DNA from: Rubrivivax sp.
GTDB lineage: Bacteria > Pseudomonadota > Gammaproteobacteria > Burkholderiales > Burkholderiaceae_C
DNA: 46,901 nucleotides
Direction of reading: 5' to 3'
Assembly: GCA_027491255.1 (NCBI GenBank)
Contig: JAIXWM010000048.1
Coordinates: forward strand, 1 to 46,901
Part shown: positions 21,301-33,300 of the stretch, piece after piece
Layout: every line of letters begins with the position of its first letter
Position numbering within the stretch: the stretch's first letter is position 1
The notes under the pieces: generated by a model
The model's input: only the letters and a program-made list of their open reading frames with translations
Databases searched by the model: none
Told to the model about the DNA's origin: nothing
Made by a program: the position numbers and the translations under genes

Positions 21301-24300
21301 GCCACCGGGTCCATCCTGACCAACCACGCGGGCAGCGACCCCATCCTGCGCAGCGCAGGCGACATGATCCTGGTCGCGCAGGGCGTGGCCGGCGTCACCG
21401 GCGGCATCATTGGCAGCAATGCCGGCGCGCTGCGGGTGGAGATCGGCGAATTCGGGCTGCAGCTGCCCGGTGACGACGGCTGGCTGCCGGGCACCTTGCA
21501 GGCGAGCGCCAAGGGCGACATCGACGTCGTGGCGCTGGGCGGTCATCTGCTGCTGGCCGGCGTGGCCTCGTCGGCGGGCGACGTCACGCTGCAGGCCTGG
21601 GACGGCAGCATCCTGGGCTCGGCGCGGTCCTTCGACCGCGGCATCGTCCACGTCGCGGGCCAGGATCTGTCGCTGGAGGCCGGCAACGTCGTCGACGCCC
21701 AACAGGCCCCGGGCACGCGCAACATCGGCAGCCTGCTGGCGGCGCTGGACATCGATGCCGACACCCTGCAGGCGCGCACCCACACCGCGCTGCGCTCGGT
21801 CATCGCCGTCGAGGATGCCGACGACCTGACGATCGCGGGCGACGGCCTGGTGGTCGAGCGGCAGGGCCAGTTCGTCGTGCGCGCGGGCGCCGACCTCACG
21901 GTGCAGACCCGTCTGCGCGTGGCCGCGGACGAGGGCGGCGCGGTGCTGCTCGAGGCCGTCTCGGGCACGCTGACGGTCGCCGACGTGATCGACGTCGCCG
22001 AGGGCGTGCTGTCGCTGATCGCCGGCGAGGACGTGGTGCAGCAGGCGGGCTCGACCGTCCTCAATCCGAAGGGGGTGGTCGACATCGAGGCGCGCGGCGG
22101 TGACTTCGTGCAGCACGAAGGCGCGCTGATCGAAACCCGCGGCGCCCAGGGCGTGGGCGGTAACGTGCGCATCCTGGCCGACGGCGACGTCACGATCGAC
22201 CTGGTCGATGCCGGGGACGCGACGGTGGCGCTGGTCAGCGCGGCCGGCCGCGTGATCGAGCGTGGCGACGACGCCGGGGAGGAGGTCGTCGCGGGCGCAT
22301 TGATGGTGGACACGGTCCAAGGCCTGGGCGCGCTCGGGCGTCGGGCCGATCCCTTCGAGGTCGCCGTGGCCCGCGTGGCGGTGCGCAGCGATAGTGACAT
22401 CGCGCTCGTGTCGGGCCGCGCCTTGACGGTGGGCGAGATCGAGGGCGCCTTTGCCCGCGTGTCGGCGATCGAGGTCGATGCCGACGGCTTCGTCCAGGCG
22501 GGCGGGCGGCGTATCGCCTCGACGATGACGCTGTCGGGGGTGGCGGCGGGGACGGCCGAATCTGCGGCCGGGGCCTCGCTGCGCACCACGCAGGGTGCGC
22601 TGACCGTCACCGCACCAGTGACGGTGACGGGCGGTCACCTTTACCTGGGCGCAGCCGATGCGCTGGTCATCGGCCAGGGCGCGAGCCTCACCACCCACGG
22701 TGGCGCGGTCGCTCTGCGCGCCGGTGCCGGCATCACGATGGGCGCGTCCAGCCTCGTCACCACCGATGGCGGAGACGTGGGTGCCGAAGCCGCGGCCGCG
22801 ATCGCGATGGCGGCCGATGCGCGCATCGTCAGCGGCGGCGGCGACGTCCACCTGGTCGCCTCCGGCGCTTCGGGCGGGCTGGCGGTGGCGTCGATCGACA
22901 CCCGCTCTGCCGATGCGGACCCCGCGAAGTCGGGGGCGGTGCTGCTGGTGGCGCTCTCCGGCGCGGTCACGAGCGCGCTGCCTGCAGGCGGCAGCGGCTG
23001 GAACGTGCAGGCAGGCACGCTGGCGCTGCAGGCGCGCGATGGCGTCGGTGGCGGCACCGACGCCACGGCCTTGCGCACCGCGGTCGACCAGTTGTCGGCG
23101 GCGGTGAGTGCCGGTGACTTGCGCGTGGTGGAAAAGGATGCGCTGCTGCTGGCACCCGGTGGCCTGATGCCCCTTGACACCGTGCAGGTGACCGGGCTGG
23201 CTGCGCCGGGCGGGCGCGTCATGCCCGCCGCCGCGGCGGTGCAGGCGCGTGCAGTCTCGATTTCGACGCTGGACGGCTCGATCACCGTGCGCACCGATCC
23301 GCTGCTGGACCGCGGGTACGGCATCGTCGGCACCGGCGGCATCACCCTCGTGGCCGGTGGCGCCGCCAGCGACGTCGCCCTGCAGGCCGCGACGCTGTCG
23401 ACCGTGGGCACCTTCGGCGGGACGGCGGCCAGCTGGGCGTCTGCAGGCGCGATCAGGATCGAAGCCGGCCGCGACATCCGCATGAGCGCCGACTCGGTGA
23501 TCGAGAGCGGTAACGCGGCCGTCGTGCTCGTGGCGGGCCGGGACATCGAACTCGCGCGGGTCCGCTCGGCGGCCTGGGTCTCGTCGTGGGCCGATCGGTC
23601 CGCCCCCGGCGTGGGCGCGGCGGCCGGCGCGATGACGGTGCAGGCCGCCGGGGCGGTCGGTGTGGCCGCGGGTGCCGCGGCCGAGGGCGAGCCCTTGCTC
23701 GTGGCCGGGCGTCTTGCGCTGTCGGCAGGCACGTCCGTGGCGGCGCTGGCCATCGCCGCGGCCGAGTTGACGGCCTCGGCCGGGGAGGGCTCGATCGAGC
23801 TCGTGGACATCGACCCCGTGGCCGGCCCGGGGGTCGGCCTGGACATCGTCGACGTCCAGGCGCTCGACGGCGGCGTGGCGCTGCGCAGCGCAGGCGCGGT
23901 GAACGTGCAGCGCGTGCGTGTGGCGGCCGATGCCGAGGTCGACATCGAGAGCACCGGCGGCGCGCTGGCGCTGGCCGGCGGCGGCGCCGTCGCCGCAGCT
24001 TCCGGGGCGATCGGCGAATTGACGCTGGCGGCTGCCGGAGCGCTCGGCACCTCGCGCCTGTTCACGGGCTCGCGGCGCACCGAACTGCGCTCGGGCGGAC
24101 CGCTTTCCTTCGACCTCGGTGGCGACGCGCCGGCCACGGCGGCGTTGACGCTGCGCAGCGACGGTTCGGTCGCGCTGGCGGGCGATCTGGCCTCCACGCT
24201 CGTGCTCGACGTGCGCGCGGCCGACGACATCGACATCGTGCGCCGTGGCGCCTCGGCCGCGCAGGCCCTGGACCTGTCGGCGAGCGCCTGGACGCTGGGA

Positions 24301-27300
24301 ACGCTCGAGGCCGGCGGCACGCTGGCCCGCCTGTCGATCGTCACCGGCGGCGACCTCACGCTGTCCGGCGCGGCCGCGGCGGCGCTGGCTGCCGACGAGA
24401 TGCGCCTGATGGCCGGCGGCGACCTGACGGTGGACCGCGGCGCGGGTGCGCTCGACTTGTCCGGCGGCGAGTTCGTCGCCGGCCAGGGCCAGGCCCAGGG
24501 CGGGCGTACGCTGACGCTGAAGGCCGCGGCCGGTCTCGGGCTCGGCGCTGCCACGCTCACCGCCGCGCGCGGGACCATCGTGCTCGAGACCGGCCCGCAG
24601 GGCCGCATCAGCGCCTCGGGGTCCGGCCTGGCAACCGCGGCCACCATCGAGGCCCGCGCAGGCACCGACCTGCGCCTGCGCACCGATGCCGACACGGTGA
24701 CGGCGACGCTGTCCGGCACCTCCGGCGGCACGGTCCGCATCGACGACATCGGCAACGTCACGATCGACCGCGCCGGCGCGGCCGGCGCCACCTTGGCGGC
24801 GACCGTGGGCGACATGCGCCTGACGGCCGCGGGCGACCTGCGCGTGGCGCAGGCGCGTGCCGGCGGCACCCTCACGGTGGCCGCGGGCGGTGTGCTGACC
24901 CTGGTGGACGTCTCGGCGGCGGGTGACCTGTCGCTCGACAGCGCCGGCGAGGGCATCGAGATCGGCCGTGCCGCTGCGGTGGGTGATGTCTACCTGTCCT
25001 TGTCGGCGCCGCTGGGTTCCTCGCTGACGCCCGCTGTCTTCGAATTGGACGGCACCGAGGCCGACGCCGATGTCGACCTCGAGGGCAACCGCCTGCACTT
25101 CTACCGCAGCACGTCGGCCAACGGCTACGCGTCCAATGGCGGGCAGTTGCAGGCCCCGGGCGGTCTGCTGCCGGCGGGCGAGGCCCTGCCGGGATCGGTG
25201 ACGAAGACGGCGGCGGGCAACGCCGTCGCCGCCGACGGGCCCATCGGTCCGACGGTGTGGACGATGACCGTCGGCGACCCCGCGGGCCTGAGCGGCACGC
25301 GCGACGTCGTCGCCGGCTTGACGGTGGACGGGCGCGAGGTGCTCGTGGCGGTCCGCCTAGAACTCGCCGGCATGAGCGCCGCGCAGATCGCCTCGGCGCT
25401 GGGCCAGGCGGTGCGCGCGGCCAACCTGCCGGGGCTGCGCAGCGTCGTCGTCGACGGCGCGGTGATCACCTTCACCGGGGCTGCCAACGGCACCGACACC
25501 TTCGCCGTCCGCGGGCCCATCTTGTCGTACGCGAACCCGGGCTGGTTGCAGGCCCAGGGCTCGCGCACGCTCGAGGTGCGCCTGCACCCCGGTGCCGCCA
25601 CCGAGACGGGCAGCCGGGTCGTCATGGGCACGGACGGCAACGTCGCCGCCGCCGTGCCCGCCTACGTGCCGGTCGGCGCGGGCCAGTACGTGTTCGCTCC
25701 CACCGTGGTCCTGCCTGCGTCCTTCGACAATGTGGCCGGTGTCGGCGGGGCACTGGAGCTGCCGTCGACCATGCTCTCCGGCGCCGGCGCGCTGACGGTA
25801 CGCTTCGACGTCGACCGCGGGGCCCTGTCGCTGGCGACGGTGCCTCCAGGGGTGGGCGCCGTGATCGCCCCGAGCGCGCTGCGCGTCACCCTCACCGGCA
25901 CGGCCGCGGCCCTGAACGCCTACGTGGGCGCGGGCGGGGTCCGCTACGAGGCGGTCGAGGCCGACGCGCGGTTGACGGTCATGGCGGACAACGGCGTGGC
26001 CACCTCGCGGGCGGTGTCGAGCCTGCGCGTGCGGGTGGGCGAGCCTGTGGTGGACTCGCCGCGCCTGCGCCTGCCGGCGGCCTTCCCCATCGTCGTGGGC
26101 AGCCCGTCCGACCTGGTGTTCCGTGGCGCCGAGGTGATGGCGCCGGACGACGGGTCCGGCGCTGCGTTGACCTTGAGCCTGCAGGCGGGCTCGGGCGCCG
26201 GAGTCTTCGTCGCCGGCACGTCCGTCCAGGGCGTCACGGCCGACTTGCAGGACCAGGGCCGTCGGCTCGTCCTGACCGGCACGGCCAGCGCCCTCACGGC
26301 GGCGCTCGGCACCGCCGGTGCGGTGCGTTTCGACGCTGCCGTGGCCAGCACGACGCTGGAGGTGAGCCTGTCGAGCGCCGATGGCCAGCGCCGCACGGTC
26401 ACCCCCGTGGCGCTGGCGCGCCACGTGACGACGGAGGTGCCGGCGCCGGCAGCGCTCGGGCTGAACCTGCCCGAGAAGTACCTGCTCAAGCCCGGGCAGG
26501 TCCTGGACCTGCGGTTCAGGAGCAGCCCGGTGGTGAGCGTCGCTTCCCAGGTCCGGGTGGTGCTGGAGGTCGATGCGGGCACGTTCGCGCTGACGCAGAC
26601 CGGTGGCCTGTCCAGCGCCGACATCCTGGACGGCGGACGCAAGGTCCAGGTCGAGGGCTCCGTGCAGGCCGTCAATGCCTGGCTGACCTCGCGGCAGCAG
26701 TTGTCCTACACCGGCGGGCAGACCGGCGGCACCCTGGCGCTCAGCGTGCAGGAGATCGGCTTCAGCCGGCAGTCGGTGGCCCGGATCGCGATCGAGTTGC
26801 TGCCCACCCAGGCCACGAGCGCGCCGCCCACCGTGTCCACCGTGGGCCTGCTGGCGCCGGCCTCGATCCCGGTGGCCGACTCGCAGGAGACGGCGCTGCG
26901 TTTCGAGCTCTTCGACGGCGGTTACACCGGGACGACGACGGTCTCGGTGGCGGCCTCGGGCGGCGCCACGCTCGGCCTGGACGAGACCGTGCTGGCGGCA
27001 CACCCCGAGGTCCAGGTCGCTGGGCGCCCGGCGCTCGCGCTGCCGCGCACGCTGCAGCTGGCAGCGGCCACCAGCGGCGCCGCCGATGCTTCGGCGGTGC
27101 TGGCCTTCGGTTCGTCTGACCTCATCTCGGGGATCGATGCGCAGACCGCGGTCGATTGGGTCCTGCGCGCGAGCAGCGGCAGCCTGCTGCTGCAGGCGGG
27201 CCCGCAGGCTGCCTCCGCCTTCGGCGTGGCGGTGACCGGCTCCGGGTCGGGGGCGCTGACCCTGAGCGGACGGGTCCAGGACCTGAACGCCTATGTCGCC

Positions 27301-30300
27301 TCCGGCGTGACGGTCAAGCACGTGCGCGCCGTCACCGCCAGCACGCCCTTGCTGGAGGAGCGGGCCGTCGTGGCCACGCTCTCGCGGTCCCCGGTGGGCA
27401 CCACGGCGGCGCAGGTTCTCGTCAGCGCCGGGATGGACCTCGCCCGCGTCGCGCCTTCGACCGGCGCGGCCATCGACACGCTGACGCTGCAGTCGCGCTC
27501 GGCGCTGTTTGCCGCCGTCGGACAGCCCGTCGACCTGCGCCTGGGTGATGTCGTCCAGGGCCCGGCGGGTATGCGCGTCGACCTGACGCTGCGGGCCACC
27601 ACGGACCAGACGGCCATCGTCGCGCCCGACACGCTCGCCTGGGCAGCCGAGCCGACGCTCGGGCTGGCGGCGGGTTCGGGCCCCGAGCTGAAGCTGAGCG
27701 GCACGGTCGAGCAGTTGAACGCCTACCTGCGCGCAGCCGGCAAGGTCACGCTCACGCTGTCGTCTGGCCTGCCGGAGTTCAGGGGCCTTCGCAAGGCCAT
27801 CGCGCAGGTGGAGGCCCGGTCCGGGCCTGTCGAGGCGCAGCTCGGCTTCTCGATCGCGGTCGAGGGCGAGCAGCGCTACGACCTGCTGCTTGCAGGGACC
27901 ACCGGCGTCACGGTGACGCCGGTGCCGCGCACCCTGCCGCAACCCGCCTTCTCCCTGCCGGCCAGCCTGCAGGCGCCGCTGCAGGCCAGCGGCACGGGCA
28001 TCGTGCTGGACTTCCCGGGCACCCCGATCACGCAGGACGACGGACAGACCTGGACCTTGAAGATCGGCCGGGTGGCCGGCAACACGGAGCACGCGGCCTC
28101 GGTGCACGTGCGCGATGCGACGCGTCTGCAAGGCCTGGGCATCACCCGCCTGTCCAACGGGTCGGCCGAGTTCTCGGGCCGCATCGACGCGCTGGCCACG
28201 GCGCTGGCCGAGGGCCTGCTGATGGTCACCGATGCCGGGGTGGACGCGCTGGCGCTTTCGCTGAGCCGCAGCCAGGGCGCCGAGTATTCGCGCGTCAGTC
28301 AGCAGGTCACCGTCACGCGGGTGACGGTCGCGGCCGATGTCGCGCCCAGCCGGGTGGGTGAACTGGTGCTCGTCGCCTCCGCCACGGCGCTGGACGCCTT
28401 CCTGCAGGCCGGCGGGCTGCGCGCCTCGGCCGCCGGCAGCGGTGTGCCCACGCTGAGCATCGTCGCCCGCAACGAGGACGACACGCTGCGCGGATCGACG
28501 CAGACCGTGCTGCAACGGCCCGCCGTGGCGGACGCCCTGCGCGCCGGGTCCGCTGCGGGCCTGGCCGGCGTGCTGCTGCCGCCGAGCCTGGTGCTCGGCA
28601 ACGGCTCGAACGGGAGTCAGCTGCAGGACCTGGTCTTCCCCGAGGGCGCCTTCGGATCGAGCATCGACGGCGGCACGGTGACGCTGCGCCTGAGCGGCGG
28701 CGGCACGCTGTCGGTCGACACGGCAGGCGACCAGGCCTTCGGCGTCACCGCCACCCAGGACACTGCCAGCGGGGTCGTGACGGTGGAGGGCCCGATCGCC
28801 GACATCAGCCGCTTCCTGGCCTCGTCGGGTCGTCTGCGCGCCACGGTGCCTGGCAGTGACGTGACATTGCAGGTGTCGCTCAGCATGTCCGAGGGTGCGG
28901 CCTCGCGCGGCATCGCGCTGCTCACGTACACCCAGGCCCTGCAGCAGGCGCCGGGCTTGAGCGTGCCCGGCGCCTTCCGGCTGACGAGCCCGGGCAACAC
29001 GAGTGCTCTCACCATGACCGGGGCGTCGATCACCGCGCTGGCACCGACCGAGGCGATGACCCTGCGGGCCGTGCTCGTGGGCGGCGGCAGCGGCTCGGGC
29101 CTGAGCATCGTCGGCGACAACGCGCTGCGCGCCAGCCGGACCTTCACCGGCACGGCGTCCGAACTGCAGGCCGTGCTGACAAGCGGCGGCCTGCGCTACA
29201 CCGGCGGCACGGCCGACCTGGTGCTGACGCTGGAGCGCGCCAGCGGCGCGTCGTCGTCGATCACGATCCTGCTGCAGGCCGAGCCGACGGCCGCGGCGCT
29301 CGTCGGCCCGGCGCTGCAGGCCCCGGCCACCCTGACGGTGGCGCCGGCGCCCACGGGCGTGGCGCTGCCCGACCTGCTGTCGCAGGTGCAGGCCGACGCC
29401 GACACGCAGCTCACGCTCGTGCTCGACGTGGTCACGGGCGGCGGGTACACCACCGGCCAGCGCACCGAGATCAAGGGCACGCTGGCGGCGCTGGACGCCT
29501 ACCTGTCCGATGCCTCCAACCTCGTCCTCGACATGAGCGAGGGCATGGGCGCGGCGGCGCTGGCGATCAGCCTGACGATGAACGGCGCCACGGTGACCGA
29601 CCACGTGCCCATCGTCGTCGACCGTGCCTGGGGCACGGACGCGCCGGGCACGAACCAGCGCCAGACCGTGGGCGAGTTCTACCTGCCCAAGAGCCTGACG
29701 CTCAGCCCCGGGGTTGCCACGCCCTTGGACTTCTCGGCCACGCCCCTGTTCGCGGGCGAAGCCAGCCGCGAGGTGTTCGCGGGCATCGCCGGCGGGTCGC
29801 TCGACGCTTTGAAGGCCGACGCCGACTTCATCGCCGGCAGGCCGGACAAGACCGAACGCGTCGACACGCTCGCCCTGTCCGCGCCCGTGCTGACGGGCTC
29901 GACGCCGGCGACGAACTTCGGTGAGCGCATCACCGGCCGCCTGCTGAACCTGACCGGCGGCTACTCGTTCTGGCTGCAGTCCGACGACGAGGCCGAGTTC
30001 TGGCTCGAGCGCCCGGTGGGCAACGGGCAGTACGAGTTCACGCTCGTGGCGCGCACCGCGGGCGGCGGCGACAACGCCTCGGGCACCTCCTGGAGCGACT
30101 ACCGGCAGGGCGTGGTCGGCCTGACGGAGTTCACGGGGTATGCAGCGGGCTACTCGCCGCGCTTCATGCTGCTGCATGCGGGGGATGCGGCCGGTGTGAA
30201 CTCGGTGAACCTGCGCTGGATCCAGAGCGCTCCGGGCAGCCAGCGGCTCGGCGACCACGACGAGGGTTACCGTACCGTCGAGGGGCTCGTGAACGGGGTA

Positions 30301-33300
30301 AAGACCAGCTGGCTCGAGCCGAATCACATGCAGATTCCGGCGTCCGTGCTCTTCCCGGACCTGCTGCCGGAGCGCGTGACTGTCACCTTGAACGCCACGG
30401 CGGGCACGTTGCAGGCGTCGGCCCTGCCAGCCTCGATCACGGCCACGGGCAACGGCACGGGCACGCTGGCCTTGACCGGCTCCCCGATCGACCTCGCGCA
30501 GTACCTGCGTGGCGGCCAGGCCTTCAGCGCCTACGCGTCGCAGAACGCGGCGGCCGAGGCCCTGTCGCGCACGGTCGGGCGCGTGCTCTACACCGGCAGC
30601 GCGGCGGCGCAGCTCACCTTCTCGGTGGTTTCCGCCGGCAGCGCATCCTCCGCGGCGCCGGTGGGCGTGCGTGCCGTCGTCGTCGACGATCCGGGCTCGG
30701 GTTACCGCAGCATGCCCACGGTCACCATCACCGGCGGCAGCGGCAGCGGCACGGTGGCGGCGTCGGCCTTGGGCCTCGTCAGTGCGACGCTGACACCAGG
30801 CACCGGTGGCACGGCGGCGAACATCGGCTCCGCCATCCGCGTCGGCCAGACGGCGACGGTCTACGCGCCCGCAGCCCTGCAACTCACTGCGGCGATGCCC
30901 GCCGACACCGGCCTGCCCGGCTGGACGGTCCAGGGGGACGCGACGCTGGCGGTGGAACGCGTGCAGCTCAGCAGCGCCACGGTCGACACCGAGGCCGCGG
31001 GCACGGGCTACCAGGTGGGCGACGTGGTGTCGCTGTGGAGCTCGGGCGAGTACGTCTCGTACGACAACGGACGCATCCAGGCGCCGGGCACGATGATGGT
31101 CGTCGACGGCAAGCTCGTCGTCGAGGACCCGCTCTTCGGCAAGGGCTCGGTGTCGTGGAAGCTCGACAACACCATCAGCGATCGCACGGGAACGGTCGAA
31201 GCCGACAAGGCGGGCATCGGCGCCAGCAGCAGTCGAAACCAGGAACTCTGGGGCTGGCTGGTGCCGCCGGAGACCGGCAAGTACCGCCTGTACCTGAGCG
31301 CCGGGGAAGAGGGCCGTCTGTACCTGAACCCGGTGGGCAGCGACACGGGCGTCCCGGGCAGCACGTCCGCGGGATCTTTCTCTTCGTTGGGCCAGGTCGC
31401 CTCCGACAGCATCGGATTCTTGTTCGACGGCGTGGGCAATTGGGAACAGGCCGGGTCGACCACCGAATACACGCTGCAGGCGGGCAAGTACTACGCGTTC
31501 AAGGTGACGCAGAGCTCCAACACGGGCTTTTTCGACTTCCTCGGCGCCGACAGCTACGCCAGCGTCGGCTACTCGCTGAACGGCAGCAACCCGGTCTACC
31601 TGCCGACGACCTGGGTCGTCCCCGGGCTCGTGCCCGACAGCCTCACTGTCACCTTGTCTGCGGCCAGCGGCGCATTCAGCGCCGCGAGCGCCGACGGCGT
31701 CACGGTGGCGGCCGTCGGCCCTGCAGGCGCGCCGAACAGCCAACTGCGCTTCACCGGCTCGGTCTTCGCGCTGAACAACTACTTCATGAAGCCCGGCACG
31801 ATCGGCTTCGACGGCCCGTCGCAGGCGATCACCTTCGCGCTCGAGGGCAGCCAGGCGGGCCGCACGGGCATCCAGGCCACCTCGTCGACGATGGCCTACC
31901 AGGCGGCCAAGGTGCGCGTGACGAGCGTGGCGGCCAACGGCGCGGTCACCGGCGTGGAGATCGTCGACCGCGGCAGCTTCGGCAGCAATCCGAAGCTGCA
32001 GGATGTGCGCGTCGTCGGCGGCGCGGGCAGCGGCTTGAAGCTCGACACCGAGACCGGCCTGCGCGACCTGAAGGTCGCCGACGATGGCTGGTTCCGCGCG
32101 CTGCCGCAGCGCCTGGACGCGGTGACGCTGGCGCTGAACGGCACCGGGTCGGCCGACCAGCCCACGGTCGACCTGAACTTCGGCCTGGCGGGCGTGACGC
32201 TGCTGTCGGCCGGCAGCGGCCACGCGAGCGCGCCGTCGGTGACCGTCTCTGGCGGCTCGGGCAGTGGGGCCCGGGCGACGGCGGTGCTCGAGGCCCCGAC
32301 CACCCGGCGCCACGCGCTGGCGCCGGCCACGGCGACCGTGGCGCTGAGCCTGCCGCAGCTCGGGCAGGCCAAGACCGGTCCGTCGCTGAAGACCTACGAG
32401 ACCCTGCTCCATCCGGGCGCGGGCCAGAACCTGCCGGCGCCCATCTTCCTGCCGCAGGGCGGCATCGAGTACGCCGATGCCGCGCGCACGCTGACCGCGA
32501 CCTTCACCACCATCGGTGGCGCGGACATCTCGCTGGTGGATTTCTCCGTTCGCAACACCGGCGGCCAAGTGATCTACGAGGACCTTCGCAACGGGCTCTG
32601 GCGCGATACCTTCACCTCGGAGGGCGGGGTTCGCGTGGACTTTGTGCACCTTGCGAATTCGCCCATTGGCAGTTTTGTGATCGAGGGCACGGCTGCGCAG
32701 CTGAGCACGTTCTTCGCCACCCCCGGCGCCATCGCCTACGGCGCGCAGGCCACGCAGCCCGAGATCGTGTTGACGGTGCGTGACGACAGCATCCGCGCGA
32801 GCGAGATCGCGGCGATTGCACCCGCCGGCACAGTCCCCGACCGGACCGACCTGGTGGCCTCGACGCGCCTGCGCTGGCAGGCCGTGAGCCCGGTGGACGC
32901 CGTCGTGCAGGCCCCGCGCCTGGTGTCCCCCGATCGCATCCAGGTGCCCGAGGGCGGGGCGTCGATCCCGCTGCACCTGGAGGCGGTCAGCCGCGCCGAG
33001 GGTGCGGCGTCGCACGAGCTGACGCTCGCCGTCAGCGTCAGCCAGGGCAGCCTGTCGGCCCAGGGGCTGGCGCTGTTGCCGCTGCCCGCGCAGATCCAGA
33101 TCGGCAAGGGCGACGCCGGCCGACTGCCCGTGGCGCTGGACGCCACCGCGGCCGGCACCTACACGCTGGAGCTGGCCGTGGCCGGTGCCGGCAACAGCCT
33201 GCGCTGGACGGCCGATGCCGCCGTTGGCGTGGCCCAGTCCGGCAACGGCTCCTTCTTGCGCCTGACGGGCACGGCCGCTGCGCTGAACGCCTATGTGGCG

